From: JBCCQL01 sp039414355
Lineage (GTDB): Bacteria > Planctomycetota > Planctomycetia > Pirellulales > Lacipirellulaceae
Assembly: GCA_039414355.1 (NCBI GenBank)
Contig: JBCDJN010000008.1
Location: 13,859-77,858, forward strand
Direction: 5' to 3'
DNA length: 64,000 nucleotides
Of the stretch, positions 33,706 through 43,106 are shown in pieces. Position 1 is the stretch's first letter, and each line of letters starts with the position of its first letter. The notes beneath the pieces were generated by a model, which did not search any database, was not told where the DNA came from, and saw only the letters and a program-made list of their open reading frames with translations. The position numbers and the translations under genes are program-made.

Positions 33706-35004
33706 GTGAAACAAATCGCCCAGCAGGTCCTGCGGTACGCCGGCCTGACGGCCCTCACCGTGGTGGCGTGCGGCGTCATGTACTGGGTCAGCAGCCGGGA
33801 CGTTTCGGTCGCCACGCGTGGAAAAGCCGGCACGGCGCCACCGCCCGCGGCGGCTGCCCCCAAGGCCCGCGTGGCGGCAATGGACGTCCGCCCCGAGCTG
33901 GCGGAGCTCACGGTCAAGTACACCGGCAAGGTGCAGCCGTGGGAGTCCTACTCGCTCGGCTTCGAGATCGGCGGCCGCGTGCAGCAGCTCGGCGTCGATT
34001 CGGCCGGCAAGCCGCTCGACATGGGGGCGAAGGTCACCACCGGCCAGGTGCTCGCCCGGTTGGATGACCGAATCTTGCGGGCTCGCAAGTCCGAGGCGGT
34101 CGCCCAGCTCGAACAAGCCGCGTCCGACCTGTCCCGCGCCCGCAACCTCCGCCAACGCGGCGGCAAGCAGGCGATCACCGACGCGGAGTACCAGGAGTTC
34201 CTCACGGCGTTCGCGCTCGCCAAGGCCCAGCAGGAGGTGGCCACCAAGAGCCTGGAAGACGCCACCATCGTTTCGCCGGTAGACGGGGCGATCGCCCACC
34301 GTTGGATCGAAGCGGGCGAGTCGGTTAATCCGCACGCGGTGGTCTTCGAGGTTGTCGAAAACCAGGACGTGCTGCTCGTGGTTGATGTGCCCGAGTCCCG
34401 CGTCCGCGAGCTTGAGCTCCGCATGCGAGCGGTCCGTGAAGCCCGCGCCCGGGGCGACAGCGACCCGGAGTCGACCGCGTTCCGCGCCCGCGTCCAGATG
34501 GAAGGCCGCGACGTGTTCGGCAAACGCTGGCCGCGGATCGATGCCGAGGTGTACCGCATCGCCCAACTGGCGGATGAGCGGACCGGGCTGTTCGAGGTTG
34601 AGGTGCGGATCCCCAACGGCGAGGGGCTGCTCAGGCCCGGCATGGTCGCCTCGGCCGAGATCGTGACCGACCGGTTGCTCGCCTACAAGATCCCCGAGAA
34701 TGCCATCATCTTCCGCGGCCGCGACGCGTTCCTGTACCACCTCAAGCCGCAGCCGTCGACCGTCAAGGCGATGTTCTGGGAGGTAGGTCAGACCGAACTC
34801 CAGAAGGCGGAACGGATCGATCTGCAGCAATGGGTCGACCAAGGCGACGTGGTCCTGGCGCCGGCCGCTTCCATCGACTTGGGCCCGTTGGTCGTCCGCG
34901 GCCAGCAGCGGCTCACCGACGGCCAGCTCGTCCGCGTCACCAACCCAAGCCAAACCAGCGGCGAGATGACCGCCCAACGGACGTCCGGCGGCGGCGTGAA
35001 CTAG
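33706..35004 (+). CDS. Efflux RND transporter periplasmic adaptor subunit
   Basis: A 432-residue membrane fusion protein. An uncleaved N-terminal anchor (LTALTVVACGVMYWVSS) leads to a paired lipoyl domain (YSLGFEIGGRVQQLGV, TTGQVLARLDDRIL; return half ATIVSPVDGAIAHRWIEAGE). Between the halves lies a short helical hairpin, and beta-barrel and membrane-proximal domains end with LTDGQLVRVTNPSQ. It links the pump encoded next to an outer-membrane channel not present here. GTG 33706 with GGAG upstream is preferred over TTG 33652. The pump gene follows after 73 bp. A palindromic candidate operator lies upstream. Confidence 0.92.
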   Translation: MKQIAQQVLRYAGLTALTVVACGVMYWVSSRDVSVATRGKAGTAPPPAAAAPKARVAAMDVRPELAELTVKYTGKVQPWESYSLGFEIGGRVQQLGVDSAGKPLDMGAKVTTGQVLARLDDRILRARKSEAVAQLEQAASDLSRARNLRQRGGKQAITDAEYQEFLTAFALAKAQQEVATKSLEDATIVSPVDGAIAHRWIEAGESVNPHAVVFEVVENQDVLLVVDVPESRVRELELRMRAVREARARGDSDPESTAFRARVQMEGRDVFGKRWPRIDAEVYRIAQLADERTGLFEVEVRIPNGEGLLRPGMVASAEIVTDRLLAYKIPENAIIFRGRDAFLYHLKPQPSTVKAMFWEVGQTELQKAERIDLQQWVDQGDVVLAPAASIDLGPLVVRGQQRLTDGQLVRVTNPSQTSGEMTAQRTSGGGVN

Positions 35005-35077
35005 TCGACGGTTTCGACTCGTCGCTCCGGGCGGCTCTGCGTTCCCGACTCCAGTCTCCTGACTCTGGGACTCCACC

Positions 35078-38000
35078 GTGCTCCGGCAGCTTACCGACTC
35101 GGCGATCGACCACCCACGCGTGGTCTTGGTGTTCTCGCTGCTGACCATCGGCCTGGCGCTCTTCGCCGGGCTGCTGACCCCGGTGCAGCGCTCGCCGGCC
35201 ATCACCAAGGCGGTGGTGCTGGTCGCCATCCCCTACCCGGACGCGCAGCCGAGCGAGGCGGAGAACGAGATCGCTCGCAAGGTTGAGGACGCGTTGGTCA
35301 ACCTGCAGAACGTTGACTTCTTGGTCTCGACCAGCCTCCGCGGCTCGTCGATCACTCAGGTCGTGTTCCTCGACGGCGTGGAGCCGAAGGACGCGCAGCG
35401 GGAAGTCAAAGACCTCGTCGACCGCATCCGCAACGAGCTGCCCGCCGGCCGCGAGGTGCAACCGCAAGTCGAGGATATCGACTTCGAGGGCATGCCGTTG
35501 ATGCTGGTCAACATCGCGCCGCCCGCGGGGTTTGACGAGCGCGAGCTGAAAGACTTCGCTGACGACATCAAGGAACAGCTTGAAGAAGTCCCCGGCGTGT
35601 CCAACATCCAGCTCTTCGGCGGCAAGGAGCGGGAGATTCATGTCGACGTCAACCCGGACTTGATGGCCCAGTACGGCGTGTCGCTGCAGCAGGTGCGGCT
35701 GGCGATGGCGGACTTCCACGCGGAGGTCCCCGCCGGCGAGCTCTCCACGGGCGTGTTCGACCGCAGCCTGCGGAACGAGACCAAACTGCGTGGCGTGGAC
35801 GACATCCGCGAGGCGATCGTCGCCAGCCAAGAGGGCCGGGTGATCCGCGTCTCGGACATCGCCGAGGTGATCGACACGCACCGCAAGGTGAGGACGATGG
35901 CCGAATTCGACGGCGAAGCCGGCACCGCGCTGCTGGTCGTCAACAAGGAAGCCGACATCAACACGCTCGGCGCGGCCCAGGCGGTGAAGGACAAGGTCGC
36001 AAACCTTCAAGAGCAGTACCCGGACTTCACCTTCTCGACCACGCGCGACGCGTCGGAAGAAATCTGGGTGATGTTCCGCGTGCTCGGCTCCAGCGCCATC
36101 TTCGGCGCCATGTTGGTGCTGGTGATCCTGGCTTGGACGATGGGCCTGCGGATTTCCATCCTGGTGCTGCTGGCGATCCCGTTCAGCTCGGCGGTGGGCT
36201 TGGTCTTCCTGTTTGCGACGGGCATCCCCGTCTCCAACATGGTGGTCTTTGCGTTCATCCTGGTGCTCGGGATGGTCGTGGACGGGGCGATCATTGTCGC
36301 CGAGAACATCCACCGACATATCGAGCGGGGCGAAGACCCGGTGACCGCCGCCAAGGAGGGCATCCACGAGGTCGGCCTGCCGGTGATCGCGGCCGACCTG
36401 ACGACCGTGGCCGCGTTTCTGCCCATGATCTTCGTGCCCGGCATCATGGGCGACTTCATGGGCGTGATGCCCAAGGTGGTGAGCGTCTCGCTGCTGGGCT
36501 CGGTGATTGTCGATCACTTAATCATCCCCACGCTCGCCGCTCGGTGGTTCAGCCGGCGGGCGCCGAAGAAAGACGAGTCGCAGTCGTTCAACAAGCTCTC
36601 CTCGGGCCAGGCGAGCGACCTCGCGCTCAAGGCCCGCATCCGGCCCAACATCGGCCCCCTAACTAAGGCGTACGCGGGCATGCTCCGCTTTGCGCTCGCC
36701 AGTCGGGTGTTTGTGGTGATCTGGTGCCTGGTGGCGGTGTGGGGGGCGTTCCTGCTGGTGCAGCAGCTAGGCTTCAACTTCTTCCCGACGAGCGACCGCG
36801 GGCAGTTCATCGTCCGCTACGAGCTGCCGCTGGGGTACACCTGCGAGGAGACCTTGGCGGCCTCGAGCGTCATCACCGAGCCGCTTCAGCGATGGCAAGA
36901 CACCGGCGTGCTAGTTCACTACGTCACCAGCGTGGGCTACGCGGGCGGACTCTCCATGCGCGTGGACGACGATCCAGCGACCGGCCCGGAGTTCGGTCAG
37001 GTGCAGGTTGAAATGGTCCCGCCGATGGACCGCAACATCCACATGCAAGAGGTCATCAAGTACCTGCGTGACAACATCAAACCGCTGCCGGGCATGAAGT
37101 TTAGCGTGGAAGAGGTGGAAGACGGACCGCCCGGCGGGGCGGACGTGTCGGTTCGCCTTACCGGGACCGACCTGGACCAGCTCGGCGAGATTGCCCAGAC
37201 AATCACCCGCCGCCTGCGTGACGTGCCGGGCGCCACCGACCCACGGACCGATTTCCGGCCGGACAACCCGGAGCTGGTGATCGAGCCCAAGCCGGAGGTG
37301 GTTGGCCTGTTCGGGCTTAACGAGATGCAGATCGCCCAAGCAGTGCAGACGGCGATCGCGGGTGACAACCGCATTCAGATCACACTGGACGACGAAGACG
37401 TCACGCTCCGTATCCAACTGGCGCCTGAGTACCGCCGGCACCCAGAAGACCTGAAGCGGGTGATGATGCGCGGCGCCGACGGCCGGAAGACCACGCTCGG
37501 CGAGCTGGCCAACATCCGCCGCGACCTGGGCATCTACAGCGTGAACCGCTACGACCGCAAGCGAGCGGTGGTTGCGAAGTGCGACGTCGTTGAGCCCATC
37601 ACGCCGGCCGAGGTCTTCGAGGTGCTCAACAACGAGATCTTGCCCGACCTGGGTTTTGTTCCGGCGCCGGGCGCCGAGAGAAGCCTGGAGGGTTACGCGA
37701 AGCAGTTCACCGGCGACACGACATCCTTAGTGGCGGGAGTCGAGGCCGAGTTCGCCGGTGAGAATGACGAGCGTGACGACAACTTCGGCTACCTGCTGCG
37801 CAGCATGATCATCGGCGTCATCTTGATCGCGGCGATCCTGGTTTGGCAGTTCAACAGCTTCCGCCAATCGGGGATCGTGATGATCACGGTGCCTCTGTCG
37901 TTCATCGGCGTGGTGATCGGCATGTGGGCGGCCGGGTTCCCGTTCAGCTTGGCTTCGTTCATCGGGCTGGTGAGCCTGACCGGCATTGTGGTGAACGACG

Positions 38001-38470
38001 CCATCGTGCTGGTCGACTTCGCCAACCAAGCCCGCCGCCGCGGCCTGCCGGTGCGCGAGGCCGTGCTTGAGGCGGGCGTCAACCGGCTGCGGCCGGTGCT
38101 GCTAACCACCATCACCACCTGCGGCGGCCTGCTGCCGCTCTTGATGAACATCTCCGGCGGCGCTGAGTTCTGGCAGCCGCTCACCGGAGCGGTGGTCTTC
38201 GGCCTGGCGTTCGCCACGATCCTGACGCTGGTGGTGATCCCATGTGCGTACCTGCTGGCGTACAACCTGCCGCAGTGGATGTGGGTGATGTTCGCGTCCG
38301 TCGTCGGCTCGCTCGTCATCGGCGGCGCGTCGGGCGCGACCATGGGCAGCACCACAGTGGCAGCCGCGGTGGCAGGCGTGTGTCTGGCGATCGGAACCGC
38401 CGCGGCGATCCATCAGCTTGTCCGCACCCGCTTGGCGGGCGAACCCGTGCTGTGGATCTCGCAGCCGTAG
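35078..38470 (+). CDS. Efflux RND transporter permease (AcrB/HAE-type pump)
   Basis: A 1130-residue inner-membrane pump with the tandem RND layout: TM1 (VVLVFSLLTIGLALFAGLL), periplasmic porter loop, TM2-6, second porter loop, TM8-12. TM4 reads LGMVVDGAIIVAENIHRH: the first proton-relay aspartate is kept (about D401) but the second is glycine. TM10 reads GIVVNDAIVLVDFANQARRR, without the lysine of AcrB. Both changes occur in non-classical RND branches, so a different relay is likely rather than inactivity. Extra hydrophobic sequence follows TM12. GTG 35078. The substrate range is unknown; it is paired with the adaptor just upstream. Confidence 0.92.
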   Translation: MLRQLTDSAIDHPRVVLVFSLLTIGLALFAGLLTPVQRSPAITKAVVLVAIPYPDAQPSEAENEIARKVEDALVNLQNVDFLVSTSLRGSSITQVVFLDGVEPKDAQREVKDLVDRIRNELPAGREVQPQVEDIDFEGMPLMLVNIAPPAGFDERELKDFADDIKEQLEEVPGVSNIQLFGGKEREIHVDVNPDLMAQYGVSLQQVRLAMADFHAEVPAGELSTGVFDRSLRNETKLRGVDDIREAIVASQEGRVIRVSDIAEVIDTHRKVRTMAEFDGEAGTALLVVNKEADINTLGAAQAVKDKVANLQEQYPDFTFSTTRDASEEIWVMFRVLGSSAIFGAMLVLVILAWTMGLRISILVLLAIPFSSAVGLVFLFATGIPVSNMVVFAFILVLGMVVDGAIIVAENIHRHIERGEDPVTAAKEGIHEVGLPVIAADLTTVAAFLPMIFVPGIMGDFMGVMPKVVSVSLLGSVIVDHLIIPTLAARWFSRRAPKKDESQSFNKLSSGQASDLALKARIRPNIGPLTKAYAGMLRFALASRVFVVIWCLVAVWGAFLLVQQLGFNFFPTSDRGQFIVRYELPLGYTCEETLAASSVITEPLQRWQDTGVLVHYVTSVGYAGGLSMRVDDDPATGPEFGQVQVEMVPPMDRNIHMQEVIKYLRDNIKPLPGMKFSVEEVEDGPPGGADVSVRLTGTDLDQLGEIAQTITRRLRDVPGATDPRTDFRPDNPELVIEPKPEVVGLFGLNEMQIAQAVQTAIAGDNRIQITLDDEDVTLRIQLAPEYRRHPEDLKRVMMRGADGRKTTLGELANIRRDLGIYSVNRYDRKRAVVAKCDVVEPITPAEVFEVLNNEILPDLGFVPAPGAERSLEGYAKQFTGDTTSLVAGVEAEFAGENDERDDNFGYLLRSMIIGVILIAAILVWQFNSFRQSGIVMITVPLSFIGVVIGMWAAGFPFSLASFIGLVSLTGIVVNDAIVLVDFANQARRRGLPVREAVLEAGVNRLRPVLLTTITTCGGLLPLLMNISGGAEFWQPLTGAVVFGLAFATILTLVVIPCAYLLAYNLPQWMWVMFASVVGSLVIGGASGATMGSTTVAAAVAGVCLAIGTAAAIHQLVRTRLAGEPVLWISQP

Positions 38471-38730
38471 CAGCGACGCCGGTTTCTCAGCAGGCTGCCC
38501 GAGTCTCGCGAATCCCGGCCCAATAACGGGCCGGATTTGCACGACGCCGAGCTACCCTTACGGTCGTCAACCGAAGCATTCGTCACACCCCAACCCGGCC
38601 GGTCGAGTTTCCCGCTGCGAAGGCCGCGTTTTCTGGTCGCCGCCGCTCGGTCGTAGCCTGCCCCAAGATAGGCTTGCAGGTCCGCACTGGACTTGCGGAC
38701 CCAACGCAGGGTCGGATTGTGGGGAGCGTA

Positions 38731-40824
38731 ATGAGCGATGGCATTGGTGGGTTTGGAACGGCCGAAGCGTGGCTGCTGCTCTCGGCCGTGCTCGTCTTCG
38801 TTATGCAGATCGGCTTCTGTTCGTTCGAGTCGGGTGTGGTCCGCTCGAAGAACATGGTCCACGTGGCGGTGAAGAACCTGCTGGACTTCAGCGTCGCCAC
38901 GACGATGTTCCTCACCATTGGCTACGCCCTGGCGATGGGGCCAACGTGGCGTGGGATTGTCGGCGTGCCGAGCGCCGAGCACCTGGGCGCCGCCACCCCG
39001 TACGACACCTGTCTGCTGATCTACCACATGATGTTCTGCGGCACGGCCGCGTCAGTGGTATCGGGGGCGGTCGCGGAACGGATACGGACCCGGGCATACC
39101 TGTTCATCGTGTTCATCGTTTCCGCGTTCGTTTACCCGCTGGCTCTCCACTGGGCGTGGGCAGACGGCGGGTGGCTCGCTCAGATCGGCTTCATCGACTA
39201 CGCCGGCTCGACAGTCGTGCACGGCGTCGGAGCCTGGTGTGCGCTTGCCGCGGTGCAGCAGCTCGGCCCGCGGCGTGGCCGCTTCACCAACGAGTCGTCC
39301 AGCCACGAGACGGCAACCAGCAGCAACCTGGCGTTCGCCACGGTTGGCTTGTTGCTGCTTTGGCTTGGCTGGTTCGGCTTCAACGCCGGCGGCGCCTACT
39401 CGCAGCCCGAGCTCGCCCCGCGCATCCTGCTCAACACGCTCATCGCCCCCGCGGTGGGCGCCATGACCGTCATTGTTTGGCAGAGCTACACGTCCAAGGT
39501 CTACGAGCTACGCCCGGTGCTGTGCAGCATCCTCGGTGGGCTGGTCGCCATCACGGCCACGTGCCATGCGGTTGAGCCGTGGGCGGCGACACTTATCGGT
39601 TGCGGCGGGGCCGTGGTCGCGGTGCAATCAACTCGGCTGATGGAATGGCTCCGGCTCGACGACCCGGTAGACGCAATTGCCTGCCACGGCATCGCGGGCG
39701 TTTGGGGCACGCTCGCGGCGCCATTGTTCATGCCCGCGGAGATGCTCCAAGGCGGGCGGCTTGGGCAGCTGGCGGTGCAGGCGGTCGGCGTCGCCGCGTG
39801 CTTCGGCCTCTCCTGGACGGCCACGGCTGCCGCGGTGTGGCTCTACCGTCGCGTTGACGATCTTCGAGTCTCCGCAACGGCCGAAGCCCAAGGCCTGAGC
39901 GTCGCCGAGCACGGCGCCCGCAGCGAGTACTGGGACCTGCTCATGCAGACCTACGGCCACGCCTCGCCCGAGAAGAACTGCACCCTGCCCGAGCTCGCCG
40001 ACGAAGACGAGTTCAGCGAGTTCGGTCAACTCAGCTCCGCAATCAATCAGCTGGTGAGGACCTCGGAGAAGCAGACCTCGGAACTCACCAGGACGATCGA
40101 CCGAACCCACGAGGGCATCGTCAAGACGCTGGTCGATCTGTCCGAATGCCGCGACACCGAGACCGCCCAGCACATCCGCCGGATTCAGCTCTACAGCGAC
40201 CGCCTCGCGCGTGAGCTCACCGAGAACGGCTCGCCCTACGAGCGGGAAATCGGCGACGACTTCCGTGGCAGGCTGGCCCGCGCGAGCCTGCTGCACGACA
40301 TCGGCAAGGTGGGCATCCCGGACAAGATCCTGCTCAAGCCGGGCCGATTCAACGCCGAGGAGCGGCGCCAGATGCAGAAGCACGCGGAGATTGGAGCCGA
40401 GATGCTCTGCCGAGCCAAGCAGCACCTGGGCGACGATGCCGACTTTATGCCGATGGCCATCGACGTGGCCCGCAGCCACCACGAGTGGTTCGATGGCAAC
40501 GGCTACCCCTCCGGGCTCGCCGGGGAGGAAATCCCTCTGGCCGCCCGCATTGTCGCCGTGGCCGACGTCTTCGACGCGTTGGTCAGCCGCCGCGTCTACA
40601 AGCAGCCGATGGAGCTCCTCGAGACCCGCGACACCATCCTCGTTGGCTCCGGCTCGCAGTTCGACCCCGAAGTGGTGGCCGCGTTCGTGACGTCGTTCGA
40701 AGACTTCGTCTCAATCCACAACGCCAATCGAGACGAGCTGACCGATCTCGCGGAGAAGAAGAAGCGCAAAGACCAGCACAACGCCGTTGCCGAAGATGAC
40801 GCCTTAACCGGAACGGCAATCTGA
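38731..40824 (+). CDS. Ammonium transporter (Amt)-HD-GYP fusion, ammonium-sensing c-di-GMP phosphodiesterase
   Basis: A 697-residue fusion. Residues 1-375 are an Amt/Rh channel: FCSFESGVVRSKN, GAVAERIRTRAY, DYAGSTVVHGVGAW (D156, twin-histidine H164) and DAIACHGIAGVWGTLA (second twin-histidine H319). A linker with a short helical stretch (about 430-465) follows. The HD-GYP domain has LLHDIGKVGIPDKILLKPGR (H522, D523) and SHHEWFDGNGYPSGLAG (583-597), so the catalytic pattern for c-di-GMP hydrolysis is complete. ATG 38731 has GGGGAG upstream. Amt-histidine-kinase fusions are known in anammox planctomycetes; sensing of extracellular ammonium is inferred here. Confidence 0.9.
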   Translation: MSDGIGGFGTAEAWLLLSAVLVFVMQIGFCSFESGVVRSKNMVHVAVKNLLDFSVATTMFLTIGYALAMGPTWRGIVGVPSAEHLGAATPYDTCLLIYHMMFCGTAASVVSGAVAERIRTRAYLFIVFIVSAFVYPLALHWAWADGGWLAQIGFIDYAGSTVVHGVGAWCALAAVQQLGPRRGRFTNESSSHETATSSNLAFATVGLLLLWLGWFGFNAGGAYSQPELAPRILLNTLIAPAVGAMTVIVWQSYTSKVYELRPVLCSILGGLVAITATCHAVEPWAATLIGCGGAVVAVQSTRLMEWLRLDDPVDAIACHGIAGVWGTLAAPLFMPAEMLQGGRLGQLAVQAVGVAACFGLSWTATAAAVWLYRRVDDLRVSATAEAQGLSVAEHGARSEYWDLLMQTYGHASPEKNCTLPELADEDEFSEFGQLSSAINQLVRTSEKQTSELTRTIDRTHEGIVKTLVDLSECRDTETAQHIRRIQLYSDRLARELTENGSPYEREIGDDFRGRLARASLLHDIGKVGIPDKILLKPGRFNAEERRQMQKHAEIGAEMLCRAKQHLGDDADFMPMAIDVARSHHEWFDGNGYPSGLAGEEIPLAARIVAVADVFDALVSRRVYKQPMELLETRDTILVGSGSQFDPEVVAAFVTSFEDFVSIHNANRDELTDLAEKKKRKDQHNAVAEDDALTGTAI

Positions 40825-40842
40825 AGACCGGGCTAGCCTGCG

Positions 40843-41322
40843 TTACTCTTCGAAGCGTATCTCGAGCACCTCGAACCGGTTCACACCGGCGGGCACCTCG
40901 ATCTCCGCCTTCTCGCCAACCTTCTTGCCGATCAGCCCCTGGGCCAGCGGGCTGGTGACATTGATCTTGCCGGCGTCGAAGTCTTCTTCGCCGGCGCCGA
41001 CCATGGTGAACTCTTCGGTGTCGCCGAAGTCCAGGTCCTTCACGGTCACCGTGCAGCCGAACACCACCTCGTCCTTGGGCAGCTTGCTCATGTCGACGAT
41101 GGTCGCCTTGGCGAGCTTGCTCTTGAGCAGGTTGATCTTGGCCTGCAGCATGCCCTGCTCCTCGCGGGCGCCGTGGTACTCGGCGTTCTCCTTGAGATCG
41201 CCCTCAGCGCGAGCATCGGCCACTTTCTGGGTGATGGCCGGCATCTTCACGTCTTCCATCTCGACCAGCTCGGCCTTCAGCTTGTCGTAGCCGGCTCGGG
41301 TCATGGGGATGCTGTCGGTCAT
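40843..41322 (-). CDS. greA: Transcription elongation factor GreA
   Basis: A 159-residue factor that enters the RNA polymerase secondary channel and stimulates cleavage of backtracked RNA. The N-terminal coiled coil carries the acidic tip ARAEGDLKENAEYHGAREEQ, and the C-terminal FKBP-like domain has FTMVGAGEEDFDAGKINVTS and PLAQGLIGKKVGEKAEIEVP. Length is normal for the family. ATG at 41322. The gene is convergent with the Amt-HD-GYP gene (18 bp gap) and lies downstream of the zinc-ribbon gene, from which it is separated by a strong terminator, so it has its own promoter in the 88 bp between. Confidence 0.96.
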   Translation of the reverse strand: MTDSIPMTRAGYDKLKAELVEMEDVKMPAITQKVADARAEGDLKENAEYHGAREEQGMLQAKINLLKSKLAKATIVDMSKLPKDEVVFGCTVTVKDLDFGDTEEFTMVGAGEEDFDAGKINVTSPLAQGLIGKKVGEKAEIEVPAGVNRFEVLEIRFEE

Positions 41323-41410
41323 CGCACGCCTCGCAAAGCTTGGGTCTCAAAGGCGCCGGGCGAGCCGAAGACGCCGCCCGGCGTCGCGGCGGAAATCCCC
41401 CGCCGCCAAC

Positions 41411-41449
41411 AAAAAGCAGCAGGGCCCCGGTCCACCGGAGCCCCGCTGC
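41411..41449 (-). terminator. Rho-independent terminator of the zinc-ribbon protein gene
   Basis: On the minus strand GCAGCGGGGCTCCGG, loop TGGA, CCGGGGCCCTGCTGC forms a 15-bp stem with one mismatch (41416-41449). It is followed directly by TTTTTGTT (41415-41408). It is placed about 80 bp after the stop of the gene at 41529 and before greA. This is the clearest intrinsic terminator in the window. Confidence 0.85.
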
Positions 41450-41528
41450 GTTGTTCGAATTATCACGTTCCCACCGCCCGTGGCAAGCCGTATCCGCTGG
41501 CCGCCGCGATCGAACGACTCCGCGACGC

Positions 41529-42230
41529 TCACTCCGGCAGGTACAGCATCGCCCCGCAGGAGCCGCAGAAGCACGGCTTGTCGAGGGCCAGGTTGCTCTG
41601 CATGTTGAGCGTGAGGCTCTGGCCGCAGCCGGTGCAGACGCCGTCTTCGGCGGCGGCCAGCCCCTCGGCGCCCTTCGCGGTGACCATCCGCTTGTACTCA
41701 CCGCGGTAGTCGCCGGGCAGCTCCTTGACGGTCTCAACCAGCTCGCCCTCAAGCCGGTCGATATCCGCCTTGGCCGAGGCCGCTTGCTCCTCGACGCCCG
41801 CGGCGAACCTCTGCAGCTCCGCCTTTCCGGAATCCAGGTTGTCCCTCGCCCGACCGACCTCGTTCTCTTGCTCGTCCACACGCTCGAGCATCTCCAGGAT
41901 CTCGTCCGCTAGCACGCTGTTAGCCATCTCGGCCGCGGCGATCTGCTCTTGGAGCGTTTGGTACTCCTTGTTGCTCTGCGCGGCGTTGAGCTGGTTGTTC
42001 CAGTCGCCGATCCGCGTCTCCGAAGCCTTCAAGTCAAGCTGCTTGCGGTCGGCGTTGAGCTTGGTCTGCTTGACCTGCTCACGGGCCGCTTCGAGGTCTG
42101 CCTCCAGCTTCGCCACACCGGCTTTCTTCGCCTTCACCTGCAACGGCAAGCGACCGAGCTTGGCCGTTAGGTCTTCTAGCTGCGTGTGGATCCGGTGCAG
42201 CGTGGCGAGCGTGGCAGAGGCTTTGGGCAT
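41529..42230 (-). CDS. Coiled-coil protein with C-terminal C4 zinc ribbon
   Basis: A 233-residue cytoplasmic protein. Residues 5-165 form a long heptad-rich coiled coil (KKAGVAKLEADLEAAREQVK, LNAAQSNKEYQTLQEQIAAA). The end is a zinc ribbon, CTGCGQSLTLNM and CFCGSCGAMLYLPE, giving CxxC pairs. This is the layout of the widespread zinc-ribbon_7/CT398-like family, hairpin proteins whose role is not settled. ATG 42230. A strong terminator follows. The gene order zinc-ribbon protein then greA is tandem but not co-terminated. Confidence 0.88.
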   Translation of the reverse strand: MPKASATLATLHRIHTQLEDLTAKLGRLPLQVKAKKAGVAKLEADLEAAREQVKQTKLNADRKQLDLKASETRIGDWNNQLNAAQSNKEYQTLQEQIAAAEMANSVLADEILEMLERVDEQENEVGRARDNLDSGKAELQRFAAGVEEQAASAKADIDRLEGELVETVKELPGDYRGEYKRMVTAKGAEGLAAAEDGVCTGCGQSLTLNMQSNLALDKPCFCGSCGAMLYLPE

Positions 42231-42272
42231 GGCGAACGAGTCACAGACGCAGCGGCGTGGTCAGTCAGTCTT

Positions 42273-42318
42273 GTCAGGGAGGTTATCCCTTGGCGCCGCG
42301 TGAAAACCAAGCCCTGAC
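42273..42318. terminator. Structured terminator-like hairpin between PEP-CTERM and zinc-ribbon genes
   Basis: Nested complementary segments: GTCAGGG (42273-42279) with CCCTGAC (42312-42318), and inside them CTTGG (42289-42293) with CCAAG (42307-42311), loop CGCCGCGTGAAAA. It has no T-run on either side. It lies 13 bp beyond the stop of the PEP-CTERM gene on the minus strand, so it could stabilise or end that message. Confidence 0.4.
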
Positions 42319-42331
42319 GGCGGGCGTTGAG

Positions 42332-42907
42332 CTATCGTCGCCGCCGCAGCGCGGCAAGCGCGACGGGCAACGCCATCGCCAGGCCGCACGGCTCGGGGAT
42401 GAACGAGAAGCTGGCGATCGAGGCCTCGGCCGAGCGGGGCATGACCGGCGATGTGGGCACGCCGCTGCCGTCCCGCCAGCTCCAGGTTCCGATGCCGGTC
42501 GTCTTGTCGAGCATCAGGTCGATCGATCGGTCGTCGAAATCGAGGAACGAATCGACGATCGACAGCGTCTGCGCATCGTTCTGAAGGACCTCAACCGGCA
42601 GGTCCACTTCCGCGACATCGAACACGTAAGACCGCGTAGGCGAAGTGAATGAACCCGAGAACCGCAGCGTGGCGGTCGACGAACCCGCGTCGCCGGTCGG
42701 CAGCTCAAGAGTTCCAGTGTAGCTCAGCGGGAGGTCGCCGGGCTCGGGGTTTGAGGCGAGCAGGTTGCCGTTGATCACGGCGAACGTGAGTGCTTCGGCG
42801 TCGGTGATCTGACCGCTTAGCGTGTAGACCTGGAACGCGTGGGAAGCGGCCGCCGAACCCAAGACCATGGCGGCAGCCAGGCAGGCTCGTGCGCACAAGA
42901 TGGTCAT
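42332..42907 (-). CDS. PEP-CTERM sorting-domain exoprotein
   Basis: A 191-residue secreted protein. Signal peptide MTILCARACLAAAMVLGSAA with ASHA cleavage region; body FQVYTLSGQITDAEALTFAV onward, a beta-rich domain of the type found in many short planctomycete PEP-CTERM proteins. The end is IPEPCGLAMALPVALAALRR plus RR, the exosortase signal with a cysteine after the PEP. ATG 42907 is supported by GGAG about 7 nt upstream (the frame is open from TTG 42925). Divergent from lysS with a 199-bp spacer. Confidence 0.87.
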   Translation of the reverse strand: MTILCARACLAAAMVLGSAAASHAFQVYTLSGQITDAEALTFAVINGNLLASNPEPGDLPLSYTGTLELPTGDAGSSTATLRFSGSFTSPTRSYVFDVAEVDLPVEVLQNDAQTLSIVDSFLDFDDRSIDLMLDKTTGIGTWSWRDGSGVPTSPVMPRSAEASIASFSFIPEPCGLAMALPVALAALRRRR

Positions 42908-43106
42908 TACTCGCTCCGTTCTCAAAAAGGCTCAGCCCCGCCCGCGGCCCGGATTGTACCGCACGCGTCGACGCGGGGCACGCGGCGCTGAGCGATTTCT
43001 CGCGGGCGGCCTGCACGTCTGCTTGCTCCCTTCCGCGCGCGGTCGCGGGCCGCCAAAATGCCCGTCTCGCAACCCCTCCATCCGTCCAACGCCCGCTTGC
43101 CGCCCG

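Noticed and set aside
34937..36517. 526-codon minus-strand open frame over the RND pump
   Set aside because: His/Asp/Arg-rich translation with no fold. The plus strand has clear RND transmembrane motifs.
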